Shown here: piece after piece, positions 16,821 through 25,509 of the stretch | How the letters are laid out: each line of letters starts with the position of its first letter | How positions within the stretch are numbered: the stretch's first letter is position 1 | Assembly: GCA_020638395.1 (NCBI GenBank) | Contig: JACKIP010000007.1 | Location: 1 to 64,000, forward strand | DNA length: 64,000 bases | Direction: 5' to 3' | Source of the DNA: Rhodospirillales bacterium | GTDB taxonomy: Bacteria; Pseudomonadota; Alphaproteobacteria; Micavibrionales; Micavibrionaceae | The notes under the pieces: generated by a model | Told to the model about the DNA's origin: nothing | Databases searched by the model: none | Seen by the model: the letters and a program-made list of their open reading frames with translations, nothing else | Translations under genes and position numbers: made by a program

Positions 16821-17486
16821 CTACGGACAGGCACGACGGATGCGCTCATATTCCTCCAGCGTATCCACATTTTGCTGGCGGCGGAACCGCTCTTCTTCCA
16901 TCAGGCTTTGCTGGGTTTTAATGACGCTGGCAATATAGGCTTGCATATCAGTCTGAATTTCTTCGAGGCGGCTGATCGGATAAGGGCCGCGACCGGGAGC
17001 ATTATTCACAGATAGCCGCAAAGCTTCGCCGATCTTGCGGGCGTATTTATTCAGAATTTCCTTATCCACGGTGACGTGCTTCTTTTCGTGGGTCAGGACT
17101 TCTTTGTAATCACAGGTATGTTTTGAAAAATCCTTGGCGATATAAATGGTCGGGTCAAGCTGGATCGTCACATCAATCCGGTCAAAGTAGATACAGCCAA
17201 CGCCCAGCGTGGGATAGCTCTGATATTGAAACTGCATGTTGGTTCGAAATTCGATCTCGCTTTCGGTGATTCCTCCGGTTTTTGTAATCGCATGGCGCGG
17301 ATAAGGAGAAATTGTGTCCGTCCCGCGGCTGGTCAGGTCCTCAACGCTGTAGCGATGGTTATACTGGGTCGCATAGGCCTGTGGCTTGACGTAAATCTCC
17401 GGAGCATCCGGCACATTACATCTGACAACGTCTGCCGCCATATAAAGGAGGCCGGCTGCGAGGGGAACCTGAAGTACTTCAATCAT
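16821..17486 (-). CDS. Putative secreted Zn-dependent protease-like protein (HEKKH)
   Basis: 221 residues with a hydrophobic N-terminus (LLYMAADVVRC) that may be a signal or lipoprotein leader. The central LTHEKKHVTVDKEILNKYA contains HExxH and resembles the DUF922/COG5661 predicted secreted zinc proteases. Upstream lies a probable beta-rich domain with several cysteines (VGCIYFDRIDVTIQLDPT, HTCDYKEV). The C-terminus is a charged helix ending RRACP. Convergent with lptD (14 nt apart). Enzymatic activity is inferred from one motif only. Confidence 0.6.
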   Translation of the reverse strand: MIEVLQVPLAAGLLYMAADVVRCNVPDAPEIYVKPQAYATQYNHRYSVEDLTSRGTDTISPYPRHAITKTGGITESEIEFRTNMQFQYQSYPTLGVGCIYFDRIDVTIQLDPTIYIAKDFSKHTCDYKEVLTHEKKHVTVDKEILNKYARKIGEALRLSVNNAPGRGPYPISRLEEIQTDMQAYIASVIKTQQSLMEEERFRRQQNVDTLEEYERIRRACP

Positions 17487-17563
17487 GTTTTGTTTCTTTT
17501 TTTCTCATATCATTGTATAAACAAAACTCAAAAGAAAAGTAAAAATTTCAGGAAAAAAATTTT

Positions 17564-17863
17564 ATGTCTTTCATCGGTTCTCTTCTGATATTCCTGCTAC
17601 AGGTCTACAGCTTCGTCATTATTCTTCAGGTTCTTATCAGCTGGTTGATTGTATTTGATGTTATCAATGTGCGGAATGACAAGGCACAAAATCTGCTGCG
17701 GCTATTAAACCGGCTGACAGATCCGGTTTATTCTCGCCTGTCAAAATTTATTCCACCGATCGCGGGTATGGATTTGACTCCGATGGTTGTTCTGTTTGCG
17801 ATTTATTTTTTACAGATGTTAATCGGCCGCATGTTTATTGCGTATGGTATTTACGGCTTTTGA
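17564..17863 (+). CDS. YggT-family membrane protein
   Basis: 99 residues with two hydrophobic segments flanking a conserved amphipathic middle (LLRLLNRLTDPVYSRLSKFIPPIAGMDLTPMVV), the hallmark of YggT. Function poorly defined; the family is linked to osmotic tolerance and to thylakoid biogenesis in relatives. Ends 9 nt before the folD start, so the two are cotranscribed. Confidence 0.93.
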   Translation: MSFIGSLLIFLLQVYSFVIILQVLISWLIVFDVINVRNDKAQNLLRLLNRLTDPVYSRLSKFIPPIAGMDLTPMVVLFAIYFLQMLIGRMFIAYGIYGF

Positions 17864-17871
17864 GAGGGGTT

Positions 17872-18741
17872 ATGACGGCACAGATTATTGACGGGAAATC
17901 GCAGGCTGCGGCTTTGCGGGACGACATCCGGCAACAGGTCGGCGCGATGAGCCACAAGCCGGGGCTGGCGGTTATTCTGGTCGGAGAAGATCCTGCGTCC
18001 AAGGTGTATGTCGGCAGCAAGATCAAAGCATGTGAGGCAGTCGGCATGCAAAGTTTCAAACGGACGTTGCCTGAAACAGCAACTCAACAGGATTTGCTGG
18101 ACGAAATTGCCGCTTTGAATGCAAACCCGGAGGTGCATGGCATTTTGCTGCAACTGCCTTTGCCCCCGCATTTCGATAAAAATGACGCCCTTTACGCGAT
18201 TGACCCGTTGAAGGATGTGGACGGCCTTCACCCGGCAAATATTGGGAAATTAACGGCGGGGCATCCGGATGGATTTATTCCCTGCACCCCTTTGGGAGCC
18301 TTGAAGCTGATAAAATCTGTCCGGCAGGATCTCCGGGGATTAAATGCGCTGGTGATTGGCTGTTCTTTGCTCTTTGGGCGGCCGATGGGGCAATTACTTC
18401 TGATGGAAGATTGCACGGTGACATACGCACATCGCTACACGCAAAATCTTCCGGATTTATGTCGGACGGCAGATATTGTAACGGTGGCCACCGGAAAGGC
18501 CGGGCTCGTCAAGGGAGACTGGATCAAGCCGGGGGCTATTGTAATCGACGTTGGGATCAACCGTCTGGAGGATGGAACGTTAGTCGGAGATGTTGATTTT
18601 GAAGCGGCCTCGCAGCAGGCCGGGGCGATTACCCCGGTTCCGGGCGGTGTTGGACCAATGACCGTTGCCTGCCTGCTTTTGAATACACTGAGAGCTGCGC
18701 AGAAAGAGGGGGGAAAGTCCCTGATCAACGCTCCAGATTAA
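17872..18741 (+). CDS. folD: Bifunctional methylenetetrahydrofolate dehydrogenase/cyclohydrolase
   Basis: Interconverts 5,10-methylene-THF and 10-formyl-THF for purine and formyl-Met-tRNA synthesis. Seen: the substrate-site lysine in KVYVGSKIKACEAVGM, HGILLQLPLP, DVDGLHPANIGKL, the NADP-binding VIGCSLLFGRPMGQLLL, and the end GGVGPMTVACLLLNT. The start ATG 17872 follows GAGAGGGG; a TTG at 17860 extends the ORF but is less likely. The dinucleotide motif is usually GRSxxVGxP; here it reads GCSLLFGRP, a mild deviation. Its stop overlaps by 4 nt the stop of a convergent small gene. Confidence 0.95.
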   Translation: MTAQIIDGKSQAAALRDDIRQQVGAMSHKPGLAVILVGEDPASKVYVGSKIKACEAVGMQSFKRTLPETATQQDLLDEIAALNANPEVHGILLQLPLPPHFDKNDALYAIDPLKDVDGLHPANIGKLTAGHPDGFIPCTPLGALKLIKSVRQDLRGLNALVIGCSLLFGRPMGQLLLMEDCTVTYAHRYTQNLPDLCRTADIVTVATGKAGLVKGDWIKPGAIVIDVGINRLEDGTLVGDVDFEAASQQAGAITPVPGGVGPMTVACLLLNTLRAAQKEGGKSLINAPD

Positions 18742-18917
18742 GCCTGAATATTCACGACTGTGCCACGTGATCCGGTTGGAACATTATCAACCGTTTCGGC
18801 AAGAATATTGGCAAGGGCCCGATCTGCTTCTGCGGATTTCTTAACCGTTTCAAGCGCAACAGCCTGCTGTGTCAGGGCTTGTTGTGCGGCGATTCCGGCG
18901 GGAAGAATTGAAGACAT
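18738..18917 (-). CDS. Small YjfB-like (putative motility) protein, 59 aa
   Basis: Start at ATG 18917 (MSSILPAGIAAQQALTQQAV), preceded by AGGA at a spacing of nine. The shape, an N-terminal helix rich in Ala and Gln, then LETVKKSAEADRALANIL and a C-terminal VNIQA, resembles the YjfB putative motility family, whose members end NIDIxA-like. The assignment rests on overall similarity only. The window also contains a FlgC-like gene but no flagellar operon. Confidence 0.5.
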   Translation of the reverse strand: MSSILPAGIAAQQALTQQAVALETVKKSAEADRALANILAETVDNVPTGSRGTVVNIQA

Positions 18918-19016
18918 ATCTATATTCCTGTTTATAACTCTCCCCAGTATATCATACTTTTTCCTAACAAAATATTTAATGTTTGGAATTTTCACCTGTC
19001 ATGAAGGAGCAGACTG

Positions 19017-20651
19017 TTAAACCAGACGACTTTGCTTGACTGCGGCGTCTATGAAAGAGACAAAAAGCGGATGCGGGTCAAATGGTTTTGATTTCAGCTC
19101 TGGATGGAATTGCACGCCAATGAACCAGGGATGATCCAGTTTTTCAAACGTTTCCGGCAATTCTCCGTCCGGGGACAGGCCCGAGAAAAGATAACCTTTA
19201 TCTTCGATCTGAGACTTATAACGCACGTTGACCTCATAACGGTGGCGGTGCCGTTCGCTGAGTTCATCTGCGCCGTAGATGCTGCGCACTTTCGAGCCCT
19301 CTTTCAGGGTCGCGGGATAAGCTCCCAGACGCATCGTGCCGCCGAGATCATCATTCCCGGAGCGTTGTTCTGTATCATTGCCGCGCACCCATTCCGTCAT
19401 CAGGCCGACAACCGGGACGTCGCATTCGCCAAACTCGGTTGATCCGGCCCCTTTCAGACCGACGACATTTCGTGCGGCTTCTATGACCGCCATTTGCATG
19501 CCGAGGCAAATCCCGAAATAGGGAATATTATGCTCCCGCGCATATTGAACAGCTTTGATTTTTCCTTCAGCTCCGCGGGCGCCGAACCCGCCGGGGACCA
19601 GAATTCCGTGAACGTTTTTCAAGGCTGAGACGATATCCTCTTCGTGATGATCGAATTCGCTGGCATCGACAAATTTAAGTTTGACCTTGACGTTATTGGC
19701 GATTCCCCCGTGAGAGAGGGCCTCATTAAGAGACTTGTAGCTATCGGTCAGGTTCGTATATTTCCCGACGATGGCGATGGTGACATCTCCCTCCGGCTCT
19801 TTGATTCGGCGCACAATTTCCTGCCATTTGCTCAGTTCCGGGGCCGGAGACTCCGTCATCCGGAAAGCATCAATGACCTGATCGTCCAGCCCCTCGGCGT
19901 GATAGGTGAGGGGGACTTCATAAATTGATGACGCATCCAGTGCAGGAATGACCTTGGTCTGATCGATATTGCAGAACAGAGCAATCTTGCGCAGTTCTTC
20001 CGCTTCAATCGGACGGTCTGCACGGCAAAGCAGAATATTTGGACGAATTCCGGCGCTCATCAACTCTTTGACAGAGTGCTGGGTTGGTTTTGTTTTCAGC
20101 TCTCCCGCGGTCGGGATGTAGGGCAGCAGGGTCATGTGAATGTACAGGGCGCGGTCATGCCCGACTTCATTGCCGAATTGCCGGATGGCTTCCAGGAACG
20201 GCAGTCCCTCAATATCGCCGACGGTTCCGCCGATCTCGCAGATTACAAAATCCGCCGAGCCGTCTTTTTCCCGGATAAAATCCTTAATTTCGTTGGTAAT
20301 GTGCGGGATGACCTGAATGGTCGCACCGAGGTAATCTCCGCGCCGTTCTTTCTGCAACACGCTCAGATAGATGCGCCCGGTGGTCGTGTTGTCCTTTTTG
20401 GTTGCCGGGCGACCTGTGAAGCGCTCGTAATGACCAAGGTCCAGATCTGCCTCTGCGCCGTCATCTGTGACGAACACTTCGCCGTGTTGGAAGGGACTCA
20501 TGGTTCCCGGATCGACGTTCAGGTAAGGATCAAGTTTGCAGATGCGGACGCTGTACCCTCTGGCCTGCAATAAGGCTCCCAGCGCAGCGGAGGCGAGGCC
20601 TTTGCCCAAAGAGGACACCACGCCGCCAGTCATAAAAATAAATCGTGTCAT
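19017..20651 (-). CDS. pyrG: CTP synthase
   Basis: Makes CTP from UTP with glutamine and ATP. Seen: synthetase-domain P-loop FMTGGVVSSLGKGLASAALG, DPYLNVDPGTMSPFQHGEVFV, and the class I glutamine amidotransferase domain with nucleophile GICLGMQMAV and C-terminal FHPELKSKP. 544 residues, full length. It follows secG on the same strand in the order tpiA-secG-pyrG usual for alphaproteobacteria. Confidence 0.98.
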   Translation of the reverse strand: MTRFIFMTGGVVSSLGKGLASAALGALLQARGYSVRICKLDPYLNVDPGTMSPFQHGEVFVTDDGAEADLDLGHYERFTGRPATKKDNTTTGRIYLSVLQKERRGDYLGATIQVIPHITNEIKDFIREKDGSADFVICEIGGTVGDIEGLPFLEAIRQFGNEVGHDRALYIHMTLLPYIPTAGELKTKPTQHSVKELMSAGIRPNILLCRADRPIEAEELRKIALFCNIDQTKVIPALDASSIYEVPLTYHAEGLDDQVIDAFRMTESPAPELSKWQEIVRRIKEPEGDVTIAIVGKYTNLTDSYKSLNEALSHGGIANNVKVKLKFVDASEFDHHEEDIVSALKNVHGILVPGGFGARGAEGKIKAVQYAREHNIPYFGICLGMQMAVIEAARNVVGLKGAGSTEFGECDVPVVGLMTEWVRGNDTEQRSGNDDLGGTMRLGAYPATLKEGSKVRSIYGADELSERHRHRYEVNVRYKSQIEDKGYLFSGLSPDGELPETFEKLDHPWFIGVQFHPELKSKPFDPHPLFVSFIDAAVKQSRLV

Positions 20652-20663
20652 GTTTCCCTGTTT

Positions 20664-21143
20664 TTAGTCTCCGATGGGGACGGAAGGTTTTTCTTCTGGC
20701 TCGGGTGTAGCCGATTCTGCATCGGGTTTCAATTCTAAAGTTTGATCTGCCGGCCCATTTTCCGCAACATCTGGTGTGACGGTCGTTTTCGGAGCTGTTG
20801 TCTCTGAGGTGTCTGTGGATTCTGCCGGAGCTGCTGTGACTGAACTATCGGTCGGGACTGCGATGGTTTTTTCTTCCGGGGCGTAAGTTTCAAGGATTCC
20901 GCCTGATTTATGATGCGCCCCGGCCATGATCGCCAGAGTCAGGCTGGTGACAAAAAAGCAGGCCGCAAAAAAGGCGGTCATTCTGGTCAGGGCACTGGCT
21001 GTGCCACGAGCACTGGCAAAGCTGCCCAGCCCGCCGCCTCCGCCGCCAATCCCCAGCCCGCCGCCTTCAGAGCGCTGGATCAGGACCAGACCGATAATCG
21101 TAACGGCCAGAATAAGGTGTATAACTAAAACGACGTTTTCCAT
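20664..21143 (-). CDS. secG: Preprotein translocase subunit SecG
   Basis: Small accessory subunit of the SecYEG channel. Seen: first membrane helix VVLVIHLILAVTIIGLVLIQ, the glycine-rich loop RSEGGGLGIGGGGGGLGSF, the second helix MTAFFAACFFVTSLTLAIMA, then a long acidic Pro/Thr/Ala/Glu-rich tail (about 80 residues) as found in alphaproteobacterial SecG. It lies between tpiA and pyrG; the 13 nt gap to pyrG indicates one transcript. Confidence 0.95.
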   Translation of the reverse strand: MENVVLVIHLILAVTIIGLVLIQRSEGGGLGIGGGGGGLGSFASARGTASALTRMTAFFAACFFVTSLTLAIMAGAHHKSGGILETYAPEEKTIAVPTDSSVTAAPAESTDTSETTAPKTTVTPDVAENGPADQTLELKPDAESATPEPEEKPSVPIGD

Positions 21144-21200
21144 TTTTTTGTTTCTTTATTGTTATTTCTTATTTCTTATTTTTCAAATCTATTCAAGTGG

Positions 21201-21944
21201 TTACGCTGCGCGGATGATCTCCAGGAAATCATCTGCTTTTAAACTTGCCCCACCAACCAGAGCGCCATTTACATTCGGGACGGCGAAAATCTCGGCGGCA
21301 TTGGAGGGTTTTACGGAGCCGCCATACAGAATACGGAACTTCCCGCCATCGGAAAATCTCTTTTGCAGTTGTGCACGAATAAAGGCATGCATGGCGCGGA
21401 TATCATCGGCCGAGGCGGTTTTTCCTGTCCCGATTGCCCAGACCGGCTCATAGGCAATAACCGTATTTTCTGCGGTTGCGCAATCGGGAATAGCTTCTGC
21501 AAGCTGGGTTTCTACGACATTTTCCTGACGTCCGGCATCTCGTTCTGCTTCCAATTCTCCAACACAGATAATGGTGACCAGATCGTGCTCGTGTGCCTTG
21601 ACTGCTTTTCGGGAAATTAGCGGGTTGGTTTCATTTTGATATTGCCGGCGTTCTGAATGTCCCAGAATGACATGCGTGCATCCGGCTTCTGCGATCATGC
21701 TAGCAGAAATTTGTCCGGTATACGCGCCGTTTTCCTGATCCGAGCAATCCTGAGCCCCTACCGCGATATCCGCTTCCTCGCATTCAAACTGGACCCCTTC
21801 CATATTGATAAAGGGTGGGCAGACCAGAATATCTGTCTTGCTTTTTAAAGAGGCATTCAGGCGCTCGGCAATCTCCCGCGCAAGAGTTGTGCCATCTCGT
21901 GCACCGCCATTCATTTTCCAGTTTCCAGCAATTAATTTTTTCAT
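21201..21944 (-). CDS. tpiA: Triosephosphate isomerase
   Basis: Interconverts dihydroxyacetone phosphate and glyceraldehyde 3-phosphate. Seen: N-terminal KLIAGNWKMNG (catalytic Lys), LGHSERRQ (catalytic His), AYEPVWAIGTGKTAS (catalytic Glu), and the phosphate-binding LYGGSVKPSNA and GALVGGASL. 247 residues. First gene of the tpiA-secG-pyrG set; divergent from the Rrf2 gene with a 110 nt gap. Confidence 0.98.
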   Translation of the reverse strand: MKKLIAGNWKMNGGARDGTTLAREIAERLNASLKSKTDILVCPPFINMEGVQFECEEADIAVGAQDCSDQENGAYTGQISASMIAEAGCTHVILGHSERRQYQNETNPLISRKAVKAHEHDLVTIICVGELEAERDAGRQENVVETQLAEAIPDCATAENTVIAYEPVWAIGTGKTASADDIRAMHAFIRAQLQKRFSDGGKFRILYGGSVKPSNAAEIFAVPNVNGALVGGASLKADDFLEIIRAA

Positions 21945-21986
21945 GATGAAACGGTTTTACCCTGCCTTGATCTGAATTGCAATCTC

Positions 21987-22015
21987 TTGACGCAGATATA
22001 ACGCCTAAATTTAAT
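21987..22015 (+). promoter_or_regulatory. Candidate sigma-70 type promoter for the suf locus
   Basis: TTGACG (21987-21992), 17 nt, TTTAAT (22010-22015), each one mismatch from consensus; predicted start near 22022, about 33 nt before the Rrf2 start codon. A second AT-rich box (TATATAA, near 22040) lies closer to the gene. I could not identify an IscR- or RirA-type operator with confidence. Confidence 0.45.
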
Positions 22016-22054
22016 CTGTACATTTTTTGTCCTGTTTACTATATAAGTGTCACC

Positions 22055-22462
22055 ATGTTAAAGCTTTCGAAATTAGCCGATTATGCGGTGATTGTTCTCT
22101 CCTCTTTGGAAATTTCTGGAGATTCTCCGACGCCTGCGTCGGTGCTGTCCCAAAAAACAAAATTGCCGGAGCCGACCGTCGCCAAGGTTTTAAAGCTTCT
22201 GGCGGCAGAAAATTTGGTCATATCGTTGCGCGGGGTAAAAGGAGGCTATACTCTGGCCCGGACATTGTCCCAAATCAGTATTAAGGATGTGATTCAGGCC
22301 GTAGACGGGCCGGTTACACTAACATCCTGTACCGACTCGGGGGACGGCTGTTGTGATTATGCGGCGCAGTGTACGTTAAACGGGTGCTGGGACCATGTGA
22401 ATGAGGCAATTAAAACGGCACTCCAGTCAGTGAGTGTCGCGGATATGCGGAAAGGGAAGTAA
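22055..22462 (+). CDS. Rrf2-family Fe-S regulator of the suf locus
   Basis: 135 residues from ATG 22055 (MLKLSKLADYAVIVLSSLEI). Seen: a winged helix with LPEPTVAKVLKLLAAENLVI and RGVKGGYTLAR, then a cysteine cluster (TSCTDSGDGCCDYAAQCTLN) that would hold a 2Fe-2S or 4Fe-4S cluster, as in IscR and the SUF-specific Rrf2 subgroup (TIGR02944). As first gene of the suf locus it probably senses cluster status and represses the operon. The following gene begins at the next base. Confidence 0.9.
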   Translation: MLKLSKLADYAVIVLSSLEISGDSPTPASVLSQKTKLPEPTVAKVLKLLAAENLVISLRGVKGGYTLARTLSQISIKDVIQAVDGPVTLTSCTDSGDGCCDYAAQCTLNGCWDHVNEAIKTALQSVSVADMRKGK

Positions 22463-23086
22463 ATGGCATATAAAAGCTATTCTTTTTTAGGAACGTCAAT
22501 TTCTCAGGGCTATTTTGACGAAACAGGCAAAGGCTGGGTTGTGCGGTTATTTGAGAAATTGAATACAGACAAGCCGGGTCATTATTTTCTAAGTCTTTTG
22601 GCGCGCTCAGGTGATCGTAGTTATGATTTATGGCATCGTTTGTGCTCTGAGGCTATCCAAAGGCAAAACGACGGTGTGATTATCGAAGTGTCCTGTAATG
22701 ATTTGGTGCGGCAAGGCTCGATCGAGGCGCAAACAGACCTTTCCAAAGGCATTCGTATGGAGTTATGGGGGTGCTTGCTTGAGCTTGCCAAAAAGAATTT
22801 TTCTGAAGTCTATGTCACAAGCGGATTACCTAAAAATGAAGAGCGTATGGCGGCGACAAGAATATCGGATTGGAATGTCTGGTACAAAAATGAAGATATT
22901 CAGGAATATAATGCGGACGTAAAAGTGCTGTGTGCCCAAAATAACGTTCCGTTCATTCACTTGTTTCCTGAGCCGGATCATGCGGCTTATAAAGAAACAC
23001 TGGAAGATGCCGTGCATCCGAATACGCAAGGGCATGAAATGATTGCGGAAGCGGCCTATAAAAAATTTAAAGAGTTGGGATTTTAA
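22463..23086 (+). CDS. SGNH/GDSL-type hydrolase
   Basis: 207 residues. Block I is FLGTSISQGYFDETGKGW (GTS-SQG in place of GDS-xxG, serine retained), block III is EVSCNDL (Asn retained), and block V is DAVHPNTQGH (catalytic Asp and His). These match the SGNH esterase/lipase family; the substrate is unknown. It has no signal peptide, so is probably cytosolic. It starts immediately after the Rrf2 stop and interrupts the expected regulator-sufB order; it looks more AT-rich than sufB, which hints at acquisition. Confidence 0.82.
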   Translation: MAYKSYSFLGTSISQGYFDETGKGWVVRLFEKLNTDKPGHYFLSLLARSGDRSYDLWHRLCSEAIQRQNDGVIIEVSCNDLVRQGSIEAQTDLSKGIRMELWGCLLELAKKNFSEVYVTSGLPKNEERMAATRISDWNVWYKNEDIQEYNADVKVLCAQNNVPFIHLFPEPDHAAYKETLEDAVHPNTQGHEMIAEAAYKKFKELGF

Positions 23087-23088
23087 AA

Positions 23089-23451
23089 ATGACAAACATA
23101 CTTGAAACATGGCTGCTGGCATATAAAGATGCATGGGAAACGCAAAATCCTGATAAGATCGTTCAGATTTTTACGGAGGATGCCGTTTACTGGGAAACCC
23201 CTTTCCTGAAACATGAGGGGCGAGACGCCATATATCAGTATTGGAAAGACGTGCCGGGTGCTCAAAAGGATATTTCTTTTCGTTATAAAATTTTAAATGC
23301 TGATGAAGGATTATCGCACTGGTCGGCGACCTTTTTTGCCGGAGGACGCTCTCATGAGTTGGACGGGATTTTTATGCTGACATTTGATGCGCAGGGGCGT
23401 TGCCAAGTTTTGCGCGAATGGTGGCATTCGAAAGAAAATAGCTGTAGTTGA
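23089..23451 (+). CDS. SnoaL/NTF2-like protein
   Basis: 120 residues with the cone-shaped alpha+beta NTF2 pattern: an N-terminal helix (LLAYKDAWETQNPDKIVQIF), EDAVYWETPF, GRDAIYQYWKDV, and C-terminal strands HELDGIFMLTFDAQGRCQVL-REWW. SnoaL-like proteins include isomerases, dehydratases and binding proteins; the function here is unknown. It lies 2 nt after the SGNH hydrolase and 6 nt before sufB, so the pair travels as a unit inside the suf operon. Confidence 0.82.
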   Translation: MTNILETWLLAYKDAWETQNPDKIVQIFTEDAVYWETPFLKHEGRDAIYQYWKDVPGAQKDISFRYKILNADEGLSHWSATFFAGGRSHELDGIFMLTFDAQGRCQVLREWWHSKENSCS

Positions 23452-23457
23452 TAAAAT

Positions 23458-24930
23458 ATGCCCGCAATTGAAACAGAGACCATTGAAAAAGTCGCGGCGC
23501 TGGAAAAATACAGCGCGGGCTTTGTTACGGACATTGAATCCGACAAAGCCCCCAAGGGCTTAAACGAAGATATTATCCGTTTTATCTCGGCGAAGAAGAA
23601 CGAGCCACAATGGCTTCTGGACTGGCGGTTGAAAGCCTATGCGCGCTGGCTGAAAATGCCGGAGCCGCGCTGGGCCAAGGTTGAGTTTCCGGAGCTGGAT
23701 TATCAGGATGCTTATTATTACGCGGCCCCAAAGACGCAGGATCGCCCCAAATCTTTGGAGGAGGTCGATCCGAAATTATTGGAGACCTATGCGAAGCTGG
23801 GGATTTCTCTGAAAGAACAGGAAATTCTGGCCGGCGTCGAAGGGACACAAAACATGGTCGCGGTCGATGTGGTGTTTGACTCGGTGTCTGTGGCGACCAC
23901 GTTTAAGGAAAAGCTGAAAGAGGCCGGCGTGATTTTCTGTTCCATGTCCGAAGCGGTGCGAGAGCATCCGGATCTGGTGCGGAAATATCTCGGCTCGGTA
24001 GTGCCCTATGCCGATAACAAGCATGCCTGTTTGAACTCTGCGGTCTTTACGGATGGCTCGTTCGTGTATATCCCCGAAGGCGTCCGTTGCCCGATGGAGC
24101 TGTCCACTTATTTCCGCATGAATGAGCTGAAAACCGGGCAATTTGAACGGACTCTCATTATTGCGGATAAAGGTTCTTATGTGTCGTATCTGGAGGGCTG
24201 TACCGCGCCGATGCGTGATGAAAACCAGTTGCACGCGGCGGTGGTGGAGCTGATTGCGCACGAAGATGCGGAGATTAAATACTCGACCGTGCAAAACTGG
24301 TATCCCGGCGACGAAAACGGCAAGGGCGGGATCTATAACTTTGTGACCAAGCGGGGCCTGTGCGAAGGACGTAACGCAAAGATCTCATGGACGCAGGTCG
24401 AAACCGGCTCGGCGATTACATGGAAGTATCCGTCCTGTATCCTCAAGGGCGATAACTCGCAGGGGGAGTTTTACTCGGTGGCGATTACCAACGGGCACCA
24501 GCAGGCCGATACCGGCACAAAAATGATCCATATCGGCAAAAATACCAAAAGCCGGATTGTTTCCAAAGGGATTGCTGCGGGAAAATCGGACAGCACCTAT
24601 CGCGGACTGGTCAAGATCATGCCTGCTGCCGATGGGGCGCGGAATTTTACCCAGTGCGACAGCTTGCTGATCGGCTCTCAGTGCGGCGCGCATACGGTGC
24701 CCTATATCGAAAGCAAAAATCATAGTGCGATGCTGGAGCACGAAGCGACAACTTCGAAAATTGGCGAAGACCAGCTCTTTTACTGCCAGCAACGCGGCAT
24801 GAGCGAAGAAGAAGCCGTCGCCCTGATCGTCAATGGATTTTGCAAAGACGTGCTGCAACACCTGCCGATGGAATTCGCCGTCGAAGCGCAGAAACTGGTG
24901 GGGATTAGTCTGGAGGGGAGCGTTGGGTAA
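23458..24930 (+). CDS. sufB: Fe-S cluster scaffold protein SufB
   Basis: Scaffold subunit of SufBC2D, on which Fe-S clusters are assembled. Seen: VFDSVSVATTFKEKLKEAGV, KHACLNSAVFTDGSFVYIPE, SYLEGCTAPMRDENQLHAAV (conserved Cys), WYPGDENGKGGIYNFVTKRG, and the C-terminal LFYCQQRGMSEEEAVALIVN. 490 residues, full length. Normally followed at once by sufC; here a 0.9 kb stretch with palindromic repeats, a GIY-YIG gene and a small membrane protein separates them. Confidence 0.97.
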   Translation: MPAIETETIEKVAALEKYSAGFVTDIESDKAPKGLNEDIIRFISAKKNEPQWLLDWRLKAYARWLKMPEPRWAKVEFPELDYQDAYYYAAPKTQDRPKSLEEVDPKLLETYAKLGISLKEQEILAGVEGTQNMVAVDVVFDSVSVATTFKEKLKEAGVIFCSMSEAVREHPDLVRKYLGSVVPYADNKHACLNSAVFTDGSFVYIPEGVRCPMELSTYFRMNELKTGQFERTLIIADKGSYVSYLEGCTAPMRDENQLHAAVVELIAHEDAEIKYSTVQNWYPGDENGKGGIYNFVTKRGLCEGRNAKISWTQVETGSAITWKYPSCILKGDNSQGEFYSVAITNGHQQADTGTKMIHIGKNTKSRIVSKGIAAGKSDSTYRGLVKIMPAADGARNFTQCDSLLIGSQCGAHTVPYIESKNHSAMLEHEATTSKIGEDQLFYCQQRGMSEEEAVALIVNGFCKDVLQHLPMEFAVEAQKLVGISLEGSVG

Positions 24931-24958
24931 GTTACTAGCTTAATTAAAATAGTATATC

Positions 24959-25052
24959 CGTCATTCCCCGGATTTGCTTTGCAAATCCTAGGGGAATCTA
25001 CAAAGGCGTCTGGATTGCCATATAATTTTCTCCGAAAATTCGGGCAATGACG
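24959..25052 (+). repeat. REPIN-like inverted pair, copy 1
   Basis: Unit 1 (24959-24998) begins CGTCATTCCCC and ends GGGGAATC; its inner arms GGATTTGC/GCAAATCC form a hairpin. Unit 2 (25012-25052) is the inverse, GGATTGCC to GGGCAATGACG, with its own ATTTTC/GAAAAT hairpin. Lies 28 nt after the sufB stop, left of the GIY-YIG gene. Confidence 0.85.
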
Positions 25053-25075
25053 TATCGAAAGATGGGGAGAATAAA

Positions 25076-25369
25076 TTGGAGAAACAGTTCTATGTGTATA
25101 TTCTGGCCAGTCGTTATAACGGAACACTCTATACGGGGGTGACTTCAGATTTGCCAAAACGAATATCGGAACATAAAAACGAAATTTATGAAGGATTTAC
25201 AAAAGAGCATAACGTGAAAATGCTGGTTTATTACGAAGTTCATGACGATGCCGAAAACGCGATTCACAGAGAAAAGAGACTAAAAAAATACAAGCGGGAC
25301 TGGAAAATAAAATTGATCAAGGAGCGTAACCCTCAATGGAAAGATTTATGTGATGAAATTTGTTCATAA
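25076..25369 (+). CDS. GIY-YIG nuclease-domain protein
   Basis: 97 residues starting at TTG 25076, with GGGGAG six bases upstream. Seen: FYVYILASRYNGTLYTGVTS (GIY-YIG core in the YVYIL..LYTGV form), the catalytic Arg helix LPKRISEHKNE, and YYEVHDDAENAIHREKRLKK with the metal-binding Glu. This is the single-domain UPF0213-like class, distinct from UvrC and from homing enzymes with added DNA-binding domains. It sits inside the suf operon between inverted copies of a palindromic element, which suggests (inference) that gene and repeats are one mobile unit. Biochemical activity is unknown. Confidence 0.88.
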   Translation: MEKQFYVYILASRYNGTLYTGVTSDLPKRISEHKNEIYEGFTKEHNVKMLVYYEVHDDAENAIHREKRLKKYKRDWKIKLIKERNPQWKDLCDEICS

Positions 25370-25383
25370 CATTTCTTATTTGG

Positions 25384-25478
25384 CGTCATTGCCTGAATCT
25401 GCGCAGCAGATTCTAAGGCAATCCAAGTCATATAAATGGATTCCCCTAGGATTTGCTCCGCAAATCCGGGGAATGACG
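25384..25478 (-). repeat. REPIN-like inverted pair, copy 2 (inverted to copy 1)
   Basis: Starts with the CGTCATTGCC unit (25384-25424) and ends with the GGATTCCCC...GGGGAATGACG unit (25438-25478), so the order is the mirror of copy 1. Copies 1 and 2 therefore form an inverted repeat around the GIY-YIG gene. The 3' end of the nuclease gene is only 15 nt away. Confidence 0.85.
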
Positions 25479-25509
25479 GCTTCTATTGAAATGCAAGAAC
25501 ATCGCCCTC

